A stretch of 64,000 nucleotides of DNA from Isoetes taiwanensis (GCA_021234155.1 JAJEKV010000023.1:3004243-3068242); one strand, 5' to 3'; counted from the stretch's first letter, positions 22,500-34,139 are shown. Translations and numbers: made by a program. Notes: generated by a model not told the origin, from the letters alone.

Positions 22500-22677
22500 T
22501 ATATATCTTTCAGGGCGATGTATGTTTGTAGAGTTTGACAACATTCTTATTACTGCCACGATTTTTCCCTTGAAAACCCTTTCCAAAGGGGGTTAACTCG
22601 GATATTCATTGGGTCCCAAAAGCCGATTGGTCTCTGTGGACGATAAAAATCATTCTATTCTATTCTATTCTATTCTT
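22500..22677 (+). mobile_element. LINE 3' end, tail (TTCTA)n
   Basis: Non-coding end of the microsatellite-tailed LINE family: CCACGATTTTTCCCTTG, AAAGGGGGTTAA, GGGTCCCAAAAGCCGATTGG and GTGGACGATAAAA, then four to five TTCTA repeats (22653-22676). The order of blocks matches the better-preserved end at 27310-27448. Almost no coding sequence remains, so this is a strongly 5'-truncated or decayed copy. Confidence 0.75.
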
Positions 22678-22679
22678 TA

Positions 22680-24409
22680 AAGGAAATATCCATGGTAGAA
22701 AACCTTTGCCAAATTCGTGTTTTAAGTATTTACTTGTGCATATGGACTTGGAAGCATCAAGTTACTTGTTTCGTTCACTTTTTTGGCAAAGCACCATGCC
22801 ATGAGTTGTTGTTATTGTTTAATATGCAGCAAAAGCAATAGTGGTATTAGATATAGAAATTTTGTCGTCCCCTATCACCCCCTCCCCCAACACACAACCC
22901 TTAAACCCACACCCACACACACAACCCTACAAAAGCTCATACCATTCGCTATTGTCTTTGGCATATATGACATTCAAAATACTTATCCCAGCCCAAGAGG
23001 ATAGTTGTTGAATCATGGACCCACTTGCCAGGATTAGTACTTTTCTACTGGCAAATTCGGTGGAATGAAGAAAATGATGCAATATAAAAAAAAAGTCAAG
23101 GTGGTCAAATCCATCCTAAAAGGACTCCTATTGTTACTTGAAGTTCCAACTATGATGAATGCAAGTTGTCTGTTCTTTCTAATCAGGATGGTATAGAAAT
23201 TTTGTAGTATGAGCTGGAGATAGTTTTTTTCTATCTATTCTTAGCTCTATATTCTTGAAGTAGACTCTAGAGAAGCTTTCTTGGTGGATATGACGAATGA
23301 GAATTGAACATATGTTTACAACACCGACATTGTTTGTTGAAAATATTATTCATAGCTTTTGACTTGGGAGGTTCAAAATTGGCATATGGTACAAGGGCCC
23401 TACTTAGTAATGTGTATCAATATGAAGCACTAGGTTTCCAACCGATATCTTGTTAGGAAAAACAAATAGCACCAAACACCCCCGTGCAACACAATTGAAG
23501 TTTATGTGTTTGTCATTTGGAGACCAAGATAGCTCTATGACATAACATAGAATTTTTTTTGACATAAAATAAAACATGGCTAAACATATATCGTCGGACT
23601 TGGAGATCCATATATTTTCCTTAATCTATTTGATGTAATTCCAATAGAGAACCATGCAAAATTGCAATCCTCCTCATCTTGTTTACCTAATAGACTCTAG
23701 AGTAGGTATGAGATATGCAATGTATCAAATCTTTCTATGACAAATGTGCATGACTACACGATCCTTTGGCAAATAATAGGCTAGCCTAGCGATATCATAG
23801 GCACATACATGTTGCTTCTTCTTCCTTCTTTTTTTCTTTCTTTCTTTTAATAAATGGTAAAACGTGAGAATGAAATATAAAAAAATAGCAAGAGTCTAAA
23901 AGCATAGGGGCAGTAGACAAAAATATACTTCCATAAAAGTACCATCCCACATTCCAAAACCATTCAAAAACATATAACAAAGCTTGAAAATAAACTCTCC
24001 TTATTACTTTCCTACGTTTACAACAATTGTTATAGTAGACCAGCATGCTAAAAATGTTAATGTCAATAATAAGCCATTCAAAAACAAATTCCTTGACTCA
24101 CTGCTTAAATTCGACTACATCTACATACATTAATCCATGTAAGTATGTTATGTGCCAAATTAAAAAATTCCTTGTGTATGCAATAATCATAATAAAAGCA
24201 TTCAACTTCACCTGTCATGTACATATCAAAGGCATGATAATAGATCTACTAAGTCATCTTAAACAATTCAGCTTTATAGAACTTCCCACAATGCATAAAA
24301 CCATTTCTAAATCACGTGTAATATCTATCCATGCATTATTTCATAAATTCGCATGCTGCACACGAAAATGCACCAAGATTCTCAAATATTTTGTTAAGGT
24401 TCCCATATA
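22680..24409. other. Unassigned interval
   Basis: No gene seen. Notable only for a C-rich low-complexity stretch (22862-22960, CCCTCCCCCAACACACAACC type) and an A/G-rich run near 23835-23850. Confidence 0.4.
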
Positions 24410-26455
24410 TTTCCTAAGATTCTCTTGAGATTCCCCTAGACTCCCAAAGATTGTACCAAGATTCACTTAGATTACCCATGATTATACGTAGATTCTCTTG
24501 GATTCCCTTAGATTCTAAGAAGATTCCTTTAGATTCTCCAAGATTCCGCTAGATTCCTAAAGATTTTATGAAGATTCCTTTAGATCATATGAAGATTCCC
24601 TTAGGTTCTCCAAGACTCCATCAAGATTCTTCTATATTCTTAAAGATTCTCTAAAGATTCACATAGATTTCCCAAGTTCTATGTAGATTCTCCTAGATTT
24701 TCTAAGATTCTATCAAGATTCCCCTAGATTCTCAAATATTTTTCAAAGATTTCCTAGGTTTTCATAAATTCTCTCGACATTCCCCTAGATTCCAAAAGAT
24801 GCCCCAAGATTCACAGAGATTCCCCATGATTCGATGTAGGTCCCCTAGGATTCCCATAGATTCTATGAAGATTCCTTGATTCTCCACGATTCCACCAAGA
24901 TTACCCTAGATCCCTAAAGATTTTACGAAGATCCTTTTAGATTTCTATAGATCATATGAAAATTCCCTTAGGTTCTCTAAGAGTCCATCAAGATTCTTCT
25001 AGATTCCCAAAGATTCTCTCAAGATTCACATAGTTTTCTCGAGATTCTATGTATATTCTCCTAGATTCTCTAAGATTCTATTCAGATTCCCCTAGATTCA
25101 CAAATATTTCATGAAGATTCTAGGTTCCATAAATTCCCCTTGATTCCTAAAAAATTGCCCCAAGATTCATCTAGATTACCAATGATTATTTTGGATTCCC
25201 ATAGATTCTATGAAGATTCCTCTAGATTCTCCATAGATTCTATCAAAATTCCCCCAGATTCCCAGAAATTTTATAAAGATTCTTTTAGATTCCTTTAGAT
25301 CCTATGAACATTCCCTTAGGTTCTCCAAGATTCCATCGAGATTCCCCTAGATTCTCAAATAGTCTCTCAGGATTTACATAGAATCACCAAGAATCTATGT
25401 AGATTCTCCTAAATTGTAAGATCCTATCAAGATTCCTCTAAATTCTCAAATATTCTATTTCTCTTGGATTCCCTTAGATTCTATGAAGATTCATCTAGAT
25501 CCTCCAACATTCCATCAAGAAGATTCCCAAAGATTTTATGAACATTCCTTTAGATTCCATTAGATTCTCTTAGGTTCTCCAAAATTCCAAAGATTCCATC
25601 AGGATTACCCAAGACCTATGTAGATACTCTTAGATTCTCTAAGATTCTATCAAGATTCCCTCCCATAAATCCTCTTGAGATTCTGGAAGTCCCTAAGATC
25701 CTCTTGAGATTCCCCTTAATTCCCAAACACTACTCCAAGATTCCTCTAGATTCCCCAAGATTCTATGTATATTTCTTAGCTTGATGTAGATTTTATGAGG
25801 ATTCCCATAGATTTCCAAAGATTCTCCCAAGAATCCCATAGATTCTCCAAGATTCTATGTAGATTCTGTTAAATTCTCTAAGACTACTGCAAGATTCCTC
25901 TAGGTTCCCCAAGATTCTATGTAGATCTCTTAGCTTCCCTTAGATTTTATGAGGATTCTTCTAGATTCCCAAAGATTCTCCTAAGAATCCCATAGATTCT
26001 CCAAGATTTTATGTATGTTCTGTTAGATTCTCTAAGATCCTATAAAGATTCTCCTAGATTCCCAAAGATCCTCCTGTGATTCCCCTATATTCCCTAAGGT
26101 TCTCTTGAGATTCCTCTAGATTCTTAAAGATTCCATAAAGGTTCTCCTAATTCTCTTAAATTACCATAGATTTCCTAAAATTATAAGATAAGATTATCCC
26201 TTAGATATTATGAGGATTTTTTGAGATTCACAAAGATTCTCCCAAGAACTCATAGATTCCCCAAGATTCTATGTAGATTCTCTAAGATCCTATGAAGATT
26301 GCTCTAGATTTCCAAAGGTCCTCTTGAGATCCCCCTAGTTTTCCTAAGGTTCTATTGAGATTCCTCTAGACTCCTAAAGATCCCATGAAGATTCCCCTAG
26401 ATTCTCTTAGATTACCATAGATTTCGTAAAATTCTAAGATTCTAAGAAACTGTGA
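24410..26455 (+). repeat. 2-kb degenerate AGATTC satellite-like array with higher-order period
   Basis: About 150 variants of AGATTCYY separated by 4-7 bases (for example CCTAGATTCCCAAAGATTC) run through the whole interval on one strand. Longer units are visible: CTTAGGTTCTCCAAG-type boundaries at about 24600, 24971, 25315 and 25581 suggest a 270-370-bp higher-order repeat. A shorter one of about 150 bp around TATGTAGATTCTGTTA appears at 25850-26280. GATTC is a HinfI site, so the array should be cut to small fragments. There is no open frame. The same word, complemented (GAATCT), forms arrays at 43025-43485, 52740-53480 and 54030-54750. Confidence 0.9.
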
Positions 26456-26649
26456 TGGAACGGTGCCAAAGCACAACTCATTGAAAATCTCTCAATGAGA
26501 GGAATCCAATGACATAGGCCCCACCTTGATCCGACTCCTCTAGTGCAAGTTACCTATCTTTGAAGGCAATTAAAAAAAGGAAGCTTCCTAGAAAGTCCAA
26601 CTAGGAACCACCTCACTACATTTTTATTAATAAGAGTGCCACCTCATCT

Positions 26650-27448
26650 CCTCTCGGCTCCTGCACTTGGCTTACGCTGTGGCGATGTGCCCGCAACGAC
26701 TCAGGGCTTGTTGGAAGGACAAGAGAGCCCAGTGGCTAGCGCGCTGGAACGTAGACGCACATAGGTGCGTCCAGGTGCACATAGGCGCCGGCCGGGATAG
26801 ACTGAGGGGGTACTTGGACTCTTGTTTCCTGGGGAAGCTCTGGGACCACCATGCTCTGGAACAGGTAAAGATGACACACTACAAACAGCACATAAACCCC
26901 ACCCTAGTTCGAGGCCCACAGCTCTACCTGCATTCTCAGTTGCCCATGAAGAAGCGCAGGATCATCGCGTCCATTCGAACAGGGGCCCACCATCTTCGGC
27001 TTGAGACGGGTCGGTGGGTTGGAGAGCCGCGCCAGGACAGGCTTTGTCAGTGTTGCCCGCTGGGGGTTGTCGAGGATGAAAGCCATGCCTTCCAGAGCTG
27101 TCCAACCTATAGTCAGATTCGGGCTCGCTACATTCTCTTGGTGCGACCTGGTCTGCCCCTGCACGAGCTACTCAGTACGCCGTCAGTTCGATCCCTTGGC
27201 TCCCAGGAGTTTCTGGATCTGCGGACTCATCTCTGCCCCGGGAGCCTACCTGAGGTGCCGGGAATTCATGTGTATATGTATATTTGTACAGCTGCCAGCA
27301 GACTTGTTGCTGCGACGGTTTTTCCCTCCTAAGGGGGGGTTTTTTAATTCGGGTAGCAACGGGCTTGCTGCACCCGTGTAATTTGGGTCCCATAGGCCGA
27401 TTGGCCTCCGCGGACGATAAAAGAACCTTCCTTCCTTCCTTCCTTCCT
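26650..27448 (+). mobile_element. LINE 3' part (microsatellite-tailed family), best-preserved copy, tail (TTCC)n
   Basis: The open frame 26667-27332 encodes the C-terminal region of a non-LTR reverse transcriptase: AQWLARWNVDAHRC, YLDSCFLGKLWDHHALEQVK, INPTLVRGPQLYLHSQLPMK, IASIRTGAHHLRLETGRW. A cysteine/histidine cluster follows (LCQCCPLGVVEDESHAFQSC), a zinc-binding type found at the end of several LINE proteins. The 3' untranslated region has a hairpin, AGGCC-GATT-GGCCT (27394-27407), then TCCGCGGACGATAAAAG and a (TTCC)n tail to 27448. The catalytic RT core and endonuclease are absent (5' truncation). Clade is unsettled: RTE-like tails, but a longer C terminus. Confidence 0.85.
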
Positions 27449-28270
27449 TAAAAAAAAAAGTTGCAATTGAATATAAAAATCTAATGGCTAGGATTTATCC
27501 TCACTTTTTTATCTAACGACTAAGATCTGCTACACCAAATCCACTTTTTGGCACTTTCCTTGCGCCTTCTGATCCACAATTAACGGCCTAGATTTCAGCT
27601 ACCCCTTTGATCCGACGGCCTAGAGGCATCGTGCATGCCCCATGCATGACCCACACCCATGACCCAGCATGCTCCATGCCTATGTGGCAGCATCTTGACC
27701 GCTAAGCTCTTGAATGAACGGATGGGATTAAGATGCCCATCCATGGGCATGCATGGATGGGGGTACGTATGAAACCACCCATTCTAATAATCTTATATCT
27801 AAACATATATAAAGGAGTTTCTCTTTTTCCGTCCGCCTACAAAATTTGTTATTTTCTCCCTGTCCTCAATCTTTTGTATTTAACTTTCTTATAAAATTCG
27901 CTGCCAGGGAATTTGGTGTTGCTGGCGGTTTATCAACATGCCACGTTTTTTTTCCTTTTTTTTTTTTTTTTTTTTTTTTTTTTGGCTCATCTCCTGGCGG
28001 AACTCGATACCTGGCTGTTGGCATAGCGAACAGTGGGGAGAAGCTCTTCTCTGCTGCCATACTTCTCTGCTGGTCAAGATGCTGAACATCCGTTGTGTGT
28101 GGATAGCTTGCAATGAGATGCAATGACATTTTTTATTTTCCTTTCTTCTCACATGTTTTTTAGGGCATCAGAAATTGAAGGAGAGCAATCAATCGAGGAT
28201 GTAGCAGCTGTGAGCTTTATTTCGCAAAAGCTTCTTCAATCGGCCTAGAGTATCGACCCTTGAATTTCTT
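27449..28270. other. Non-coding interval with a 33-base T-rich run
   Basis: The T-rich run (about 27948-27983) read on the minus strand is a poly(A) tail following GGTATCGAGTTCCGCCAGGA, so a minus-strand retro-inserted fragment may lie at 27984-28150. Its identity is unknown. No gene is supported. Confidence 0.35.
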
Positions 28271-28276
28271 ACGGTC

Positions 28277-28343
28277 GAGGCTGCATAATCATGAGTTCCT
28301 GCCGAGGCTGCATAATAATGAGTTCTTGTTGAGGCTGCATAAT
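28277..28343. repeat. 27-bp tandem repeat, 2.5 copies
   Basis: GAGGCTGCATAAT starts at 28277, 28304 and 28331, each followed by an ATGAGTTC-type segment except the last, which breaks off. It lies about 180 bp upstream of the receptor-kinase pseudogene. Confidence 0.85.
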
Positions 28344-28519
28344 GGGAGCACGACACATTTGGGGTCTTCATGGATTTAGAAAGCAATTTTTGCTCTGCAA
28401 ATAGTTGAACTTAGAACTCCAAAAAAATGTCAAGGAAGAAAGTGCAGAGTAACAAGTCGCCATAAATCTGATCCGCTTATAGTGAAAGCAAAGTATTTTA
28501 TGCATCACAGGTAAGGTAA

Positions 28520-29350
28520 ACTGCCGATGCAGAGGCGAATCTGCATCAAATCTGAGATGTATGGCCTGGGGAAGGTAAGATATCAAAATCTTGTGCCACT
28601 TTTAGGCTACTGCATTGCTGGCCCAGAAAGACTACGTATATATAAACACATGATTAATAGTACCCTTTACCGTTGGCTTTATGAAGTGGATGGTGAATCT
28701 AGGTTAGGCTGGCCAACAAGGTTGAGGATTGCTCTTGGCGCTGCTCGTTCTTGCTTGATTGCATAGTTGTAAGCCTCATATTATTTACGGAAATTTCAGC
28801 CCTCGTAGCATTCTTTTAAACGAGGACTTTGATGCCAGGATCATAGACTTTGGCATCTCCAAGATAGTTGATACATCCTCTACTCATGTGAATATTATCT
28901 CAAATGGTGTATTTGATGATGCTGGACATGTTCCACCTGAGTATTCTAGAACAGGAGTTTCTACCACTAAAGGAGATGTTTGCAGCTTTGGAGTAGTACT
29001 TCTGGAGCTCGTGACAGGCCAAAAACCCCGGGATGTTAACGTAGGGAACTTTGGGGTAATTTGGTAGAGTGGGCAGGATTAGTCGTAATCGAAGTTTGGA
29101 TGCTGTGGAGAGAACTTTAGTGGGAGTAGGGGTGGATGATGAGTTACATCAGTTTGTGAAGTTGGCATGTTCATGTGTTGTAGTATTTCCAAACGACCGC
29201 CCATCTATGTATGAAGTATTCTAGGTTCTTAGGTCCCTGGGGAGAAATATAATTTAACTGCTTATGATGATGAACTCCCTGTAGAGCTTGGTGATGGCGA
29301 TTTTGCAAATTCTCAAGGCGAAATGGACAATCATGAAGAAAGTGGCTTTG
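28520..29350 (+). pseudogene. Broken BIR-like leucine-rich-repeat receptor kinase (kinase domain only)
   Basis: Kinase subdomains are readable in order: EMYGLGKVRYQNLVPLLGYC, then LRIYKHMINSTLYRWL, then GWPTRLRIALGAARS; after a frameshift near 28755, SPRSILLNEDFDARIIDFGI (DFG present), DAGHVPPEYSRTGVSTTKGD and CSFGVVLLELVTGQKP; after another near 29058, the C-terminal RPSMYEVF and DDELPVELGDGDF. The spacing and wording fit plant BIR (BAK1-interacting) receptor-like kinases, known plasma-membrane regulators of immunity and growth. The catalytic-loop position (HRN in BIR, HRD in active kinases) reads YGN. Receptor leucine-rich repeats, membrane segment and ATP-lysine region are missing. Two frameshifts and a stop make it non-functional. 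The absence of introns cannot tell a retrocopy from a fragment. Confidence 0.8.
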
Positions 29351-30029
29351 ATAAAATATTGTTTAGTGATATGCATGCGCTGATTGTCCAACCAGATTGT
29401 ATTGATTTGATTAAAAGGCCAATCCTGTGCCTTTGTAGTGTCCTTTCTGCCTCTTGTGTATATCTTATCTTAGGGGGGCAAATTTTCTCATGTTCATATT
29501 CTCTTTCATTTGTTTTTTATGGAGGGTAAGATCCGCTGCACCAAATAATTCCATGGCATATCTATGTTGCATATTAAACATGTTTGGGTTATGGTTTTTT
29601 GAATGGTATTGAACGTATTTGTTTAACTTGGATATCTGTATGGAAATGGTTTTCTGAGAATTGCAGGTGTTGAACAAATGTATTTGTACAAATAAGGTAC
29701 TTTCCACTATTTTAGTTATTTTATGACACTTCATTTAATGGAGCTTCTGATATGTTTGTCATTGCTGCAAATGCATAGGTGGGATCTTTTCTTTTTTCGT
29801 TGCTCTGGGAATCTTTCTGAGCCTTATGTAATATTTTGGACGTATTCTAAAGTATAGCATGTGACAAATGCATGTTGGAAGATTTTGAGTTTCCTGCCAT
29901 TTCAAGTATTTTTGTGCGTTGCTTGTGTTCATTCAATCTACAAAAGCAGAAGATCTGAAGAGCATTTCCAGCAATAACAGGACCCAAAATATGGATGAAA
30001 AGAAGATGGATTGCTCTTCAGTCCAGTGG
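29351..30029. other. Unassigned interval downstream of the kinase pseudogene
   Basis: It may include the decayed 3' untranslated region of the kinase copy. No other feature is seen. Confidence 0.4.
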
Positions 30030-31234
30030 AAGAGAGTCGTTATATGATTATGAGAGGATGACGTTTCTTGGCAGCGCCTCCGCCTCCGCTTCCGTTAGCG
30101 GCTAGGGCGGCTGTGAGAGGGGGGTCGTCCCTCCCTCTCAATCCGCACTGCTGCAGCATAACAGGGATCTTTCAGCATGTGGGGGCTAGCAAGGGTTTGC
30201 CGTCTACAAGTGAGTTTCTGGTTTCTTCCCTTGATGTTTCATTTCAGAGCAATTTGTGGCGGGTTCTCACCTGTGGTATGCCGCCAAGCCACTAACGGGT
30301 TCTGTCTACTCTATGCTTCTACTATAAGAAGCATTCTCATTTTTATGCTTAGATGCAAGATCTTTGCCATTCATTGCATTTTAGCTTAGACAGATGCAAG
30401 ATGCACCGTCTTTTCTTGCGAGTAAAACACACGAAAAAGAGCAAATTAGGCTTATAAGGTGGAGTAGAATCTTTGCATTCTTGGTTGGAAAAAACAGTTC
30501 TTGAATTTAGCATCATAGTCTTAATTTCCCGGATCTTTCAAGCGGATGGATTTTCCCTCTCCTCCCCGCTCTTTCTTGCTAGCGTAAAGATTTAGAATGT
30601 TTTCTTGGAAGAGGGCGAGTAAGTTCTTTGATCATTATTCTATGGATTTGAAACAAGATGATGATTACTTGAGATTGCCGAGCTAGGGATTTGATTGTGT
30701 CGGGGCGCAGGCTTCCATATCAAGACCAGATATTATGAACCGGGCTTTGGAGAGAGCTTTGGCGGCCGGGTGTGTGTGTCTAGCTTTTCAGGTGGGCTGA
30801 CTGGCACATCCCAACAATGCAGCATCTCTTTTAATTTCTCTTTTGGTATCCAATCTGTATAATTGATTCAAGATTGAAGCACATGTGCCTTCTTTGAGCA
30901 GTGCGGGAGACTGCTCAGATTACTCTTTGTCTCTTTTTCTCTTCATCTCTACTTTTGCAGAAGGTTGTTTTAGAGCATTCAAGATTTATCTGCACTTTCT
31001 GGAAAATGAGTATTTTGCTCCTGTAGTATTCTGTTGTTAAACGGAAGAAGAGGTTGAGAGAAGACTTATATATACGGTAGCTGCAGATATGATTTTGGAT
31101 CCATATGGGATCATTTGTGCTTAAATTATATCTGATCCATAAGGGATCTTTGTATTGTAATTTTTCCTATCTGATCAATACAAAAACTTCTTACTTTCAA
31201 AAAAAAAAAAAAAAAAAAAAAAGAGAGTCGTTAT
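30030..31234 (+). mobile_element. 1.2-kb poly(A)-tailed retro-insertion with 14-bp target-site duplication
   Basis: AAGAGAGTCGTTAT occurs at 30030-30043 and again at 31221-31234, directly after a run of about 22 A (31199-31222). This is the signature of target-primed insertion by LINE machinery. The 1.18-kb insert starts with a GC-rich leader (GCGCCTCCGCCTCCGCTTCC), and a 76-codon frame beginning MAAPPPPLPLAARAAVRGGS lies at 30068-30295. The last 150 bp before the tail (GATCCATATGGGATC, TATCTGATCAATAC) look like a 3' untranslated region. No RT motif is present. It is either an internally deleted LINE or a processed copy of an unidentified mRNA. Confidence 0.85.
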
Positions 31235-31537
31235 GCCTCTTCGTTTATGTGTCTTGCTTGCTGAAGCAAGGTTGACCACAAACATAAAAATTATACATTT
31301 TAAGCTCAACAATATGATGATTAAACTTCATCAAAGCGTAAGGCATATCTCCAATCCATTGTTGTGCAGCTTTTAACCATGGGGTTTAGATGAAGTGCAC
31401 GTATAGACTAACATTTTCAAAATCTTACCTAAGATTACATCATCCCAACAATCAAACTTTATCTTATTTGGACGTTGGCAATTTTAGATGGCTCAAGGGT
31501 TTGATGCATGTAAAAATAAGTGAGTCACAGAATAGAA
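31235..31537. other. Unassigned interval
   Basis: No feature seen between the retro-insertion and the next LINE tail. Confidence 0.4.
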
Positions 31538-32820
31538 GAAGAAGAAGAATAATGATTTTTATCATCCATTGAGGCCAATCGGCCTATGGGACCCAGAAGG
31601 AGCGCAACAAACTTATTACTGTCCACGTTAAAAAACCCCCGCCCCGAAGGGTTTTTGAGGGAAAAACCGTGGCAATAATAAGAATGCTGTCAAACTGTAC
31701 AAGTATACATCATCATGAGATAAATGTATATATACATGTCAAGTGTGTGCCCGAGAACATAGCTGATCTCGCATGTCCATAACCTCCTGAAGGTATGATC
31801 CCAGCACTCGTACGGAAGCCGTGCTCAATGTCACATGTAGCGCCTGGCCAGGCCTAACCAACTCAGCATAGCGCGTCCGGATTTGATCATATGCTAGGCA
31901 ACTTTGAAGGGTATGAGATTCATCCTCAATGACTCCCATTTGGCAGCATTAACAGAGCCTGTCCTAGCGCCCGTCTCAATTCAAAGATGGTGTGCCCCTG
32001 TACGAATGGAGGCAATGAGTCTGCGCCTTTTCATGGGCAAGTGGGTACGCAGGTAGCATTGCAGGCCTCGTTCCAATGTGGGATTTATGTGGCGCTGGTA
32101 GTGTGATGTCTTAATCTGTTCAAGGGCACTGCATCCCAAAGCTTGCTGAGGAAGCAAGCGTCAAGATATTGCCTCAAGCTATGGCAATCTGCCTCTGTTT
32201 GCACATGTATGCACCTGTGCTCCTGCACATTCCATCTAGCCAACCATTGAGCTCTCTTTTCTCTCCAGCAGGCCTTGAGGCACTGCGGCCCCATTGCCAT
32301 GATATAAGCTAGGTTAGGGAGACGAGCATCGTCCATATTGACCACCTTCTGAAAATAGACAATGTGGCAATCAAGGGCCGCCCTCTGAAGAGGCAAGCAT
32401 CCCGTGGACTTCACCCCTAGTGCTCGTACCAAGAAGGCTTTTTGCACCTGCTCCAAGTCATTCCAAGTAGCGAGGGATACTACTGGGCCCCATACTTCAA
32501 CCCCATATAAAAGGACAGGTTCCACTAAGGCCACCTTGAACATGTGTGACTGATGGGCCCAATCATACAACTCTGCTCTATGACTATTGTTTTGCATTGC
32601 ATATAGTGCCTTCCAGCCCACCGTCACTCGTAGCCGTATGGATGTGTCTTAGTGCGTAGTAGAAGGAAACTCCACTCCTAAATATTTGTATGTGGATGCC
32701 ACTTCCACATTCTGCCCTCGGTAACTGAAGGAAGGGATCCTCGGCTGACGTGAGGATGATATGAGAACCACCTTAGTCTTGGCAAGATTGACGCGCATAT
32801 CAGACGCTTTGCAAAATGTA
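31538..32820 (-). mobile_element. LINE 3' part (microsatellite-tailed family), tail (TTC)n, longest copy
   Basis: Reading from 32820 down: an RT thumb-like block (LAKTKVVLISSS, then VEVASTYKYLGVEFPS, about 32820-32655); LVEPVLLYGVEVWGPVVSLA and ARLPNLAYIMAMGPQCLKAC, then AQWLARWNVQEHRC (32627-32085); and the Cys/His region (VIEDESHTLQSC) at 31939-31739. The 3' hairpin AGGCC-GATT-GGCCT lies at 31572-31585 (complement), followed by a tail of TTC repeats (31538-31552). Frames are broken in several places. It joins directly to another 3' end of the same family at 32821, so a second copy landed at its edge. Confidence 0.85.
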
Positions 32821-33185
32821 CAATAGAGTTTTTATCGTCCACGGAGGCCAATTGGCCTATGGGATCCAATAAGAGGCGCACTGCCGCGACATCGTGCGGG
32901 TTAAAAACCCCTCCACTCCCTAAAGGGTTGTTTGGGGAAAAAAACTGCGGACAGAATAGGCTTTGTCGTCAAACCTATACAAATACAAAAACAAATACAA
33001 ATATAGACAGAAATATGTACATGCATCAGGTAAGTGCCCGTGGGGCTTGTGCTCAGCATCTCATGCAGGGGCTGGCCAGGATGGAATTGCTCAGCATAGC
33101 GTGTCCGAATGACATCATATGCCGGGCAACTCTGAAGGGTGTGGCATTCGTCTTCCACAGCTCCAACCTGCAGAGAAAATGTCTA
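32821..33185 (-). mobile_element. LINE 3' end (microsatellite-tailed family)
   Basis: The minus strand shows MEDECHTLQSCPAYDVIRTR (Cys/His region), the GGGGTTTTTAACCC-type block and the hairpin AGGCC-AATT-GGCCT (32845-32858), then GTGGACGATAAAA. It is a strongly 5'-truncated copy of the family at 26650-27448. Its end abuts the interrupted copy at 31538-32820. Confidence 0.8.
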
Positions 33186-33242
33186 GGAGGTAGAACACAA
33201 CATTGTTCTAACTTTGCACACATTTTCAAACCAATACTGAGT

Positions 33243-33296
33243 GAAGTGAAGAGAAATGTTCGCGGCGTCCTTGGCCGCCGCGATAAATTTCTTGTA
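33243..33296 (+). mobile_element. CACTA-like terminal sequence with GC palindrome (copy 1)
   Basis: GAGAAATGTTCGCGGCG, then TCCTTGGCCGCCGCGATAAA and TTTCTTGTA. It is the same motif, in the same orientation, as 43688-43735 and the complement of 39268-39320. The core pairs CGCGGCGNCC with GGCCGCCGCG around AA/TT. TTTCTTGTA is the complement of TACAAGAAA, the conserved interior of plant CACTA ends (CACTACAAGAAA). It interrupts LINE sequence. Confidence 0.55.
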
Positions 33297-33860
33297 TATA
33301 TTATGATATGTACATATCAAGTGTGTGTCCGAGGACATAGCTGTTCTCGCATATCCATGACCTCCTGAAGGTATGATCCTAGCATTCTTACAGAAGCCGT
33401 GCTCAATATTACATGTAGCAGCTGGCCAGGCTTGACCAGCTCAGCATAGCGCGTCCATTTTGATCATACGATGGACAGGTTTGAAGGATATGGCACTCAT
33501 CCTCAATGGCTCCCATTTGGCAGCATTAACAAAGCATGTTCTGACGTGGCTTTCCAATCCATTTGCCTGTCTCAATTCGAAGATGGTGTGCACCTACACG
33601 AATAGAGGCAATGAGTCTGTGTCTTTTCATAGGCAAATGGGTATGCAGATAACATTGCGGGCCTCGTTCCAATGTGCGATTTATGTGGCACTGGTAGTGT
33701 GCTGTCTTGACTTGTTCAAGGGCACTGGCATCCCAAAGCTTGCTGAGGAAACAAGCGTCAAGATATTGCCTCAAGCTATGGCGATCTGCCTCTGTATGTA
33801 GAGCTTGGATAAATTTAATTTTTTCATCCCTAATGGTGTTCATAGATGCAATGAATCATC
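33297..33860 (-). mobile_element. LINE C-terminal coding fragment (microsatellite-tailed family)
   Basis: The minus-strand frame 33843-33526 reads LRQYLDACFLSKLWDASALE, VKTAHYQCHINRTLERGP and IASIRVGAHHLRIETGKWIG, colinear with 26800-27030. The Cys/His segment and the sequence after it continue, frameshifted, to 33297, where the CACTA-like end abuts. The true 3' end is not attached. Confidence 0.8.
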
Positions 33861-33888
33861 AAAAACTTTCCATGTGTAATGTCTTAAC

Positions 33889-34085
33889 TTGAATTGAATT
33901 GAATTATTTTTATTCGTCCGCGAAGATCAAGAGGTCTATGGGATCAATACTATGATAACATAGTAAACTTATTACTATGCAGAATTAAAAAACTCACAAC
34001 CCTAAAGCATTCTCGTGGGAAAAACTTTGCAGTAGGCCTTATATGAATATGTCAATGTGTTCCCTGTGGATATAGCTAGTCTTGT
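33889..34085 (-). mobile_element. LINE 3' end, tail (AATTC)n
   Basis: GAATTGAATTGAATTATTTT (33889-33908), read on the minus strand, is an (AATTC)n tail. It follows the complement of CGTCCGCGAAGATC, TCTATGGGATC, a TTAAAAAACTC block and GGGAAAAACTTTGCAG, the expected 3' untranslated blocks in order. The hairpin is degraded (AGATCAAGAGGTCT). Confidence 0.65.
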
Positions 34086-34139
34086 TGTGAGAAGTAAGCT
34101 ATTTGTATTTTATTGCATTTTTTACTTTGTATAGCTTTC

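Noticed and set aside
22862-22960. C-rich run resembling telomere or i-motif repeat
   Set aside because: No CCCTAAA period; ordinary low complexity.
24410-26455. CRISPR-like direct repeats
   Set aside because: Repeats are 6-8 bp, degenerate and unevenly spaced, with no unique spacers, in plant-type DNA.
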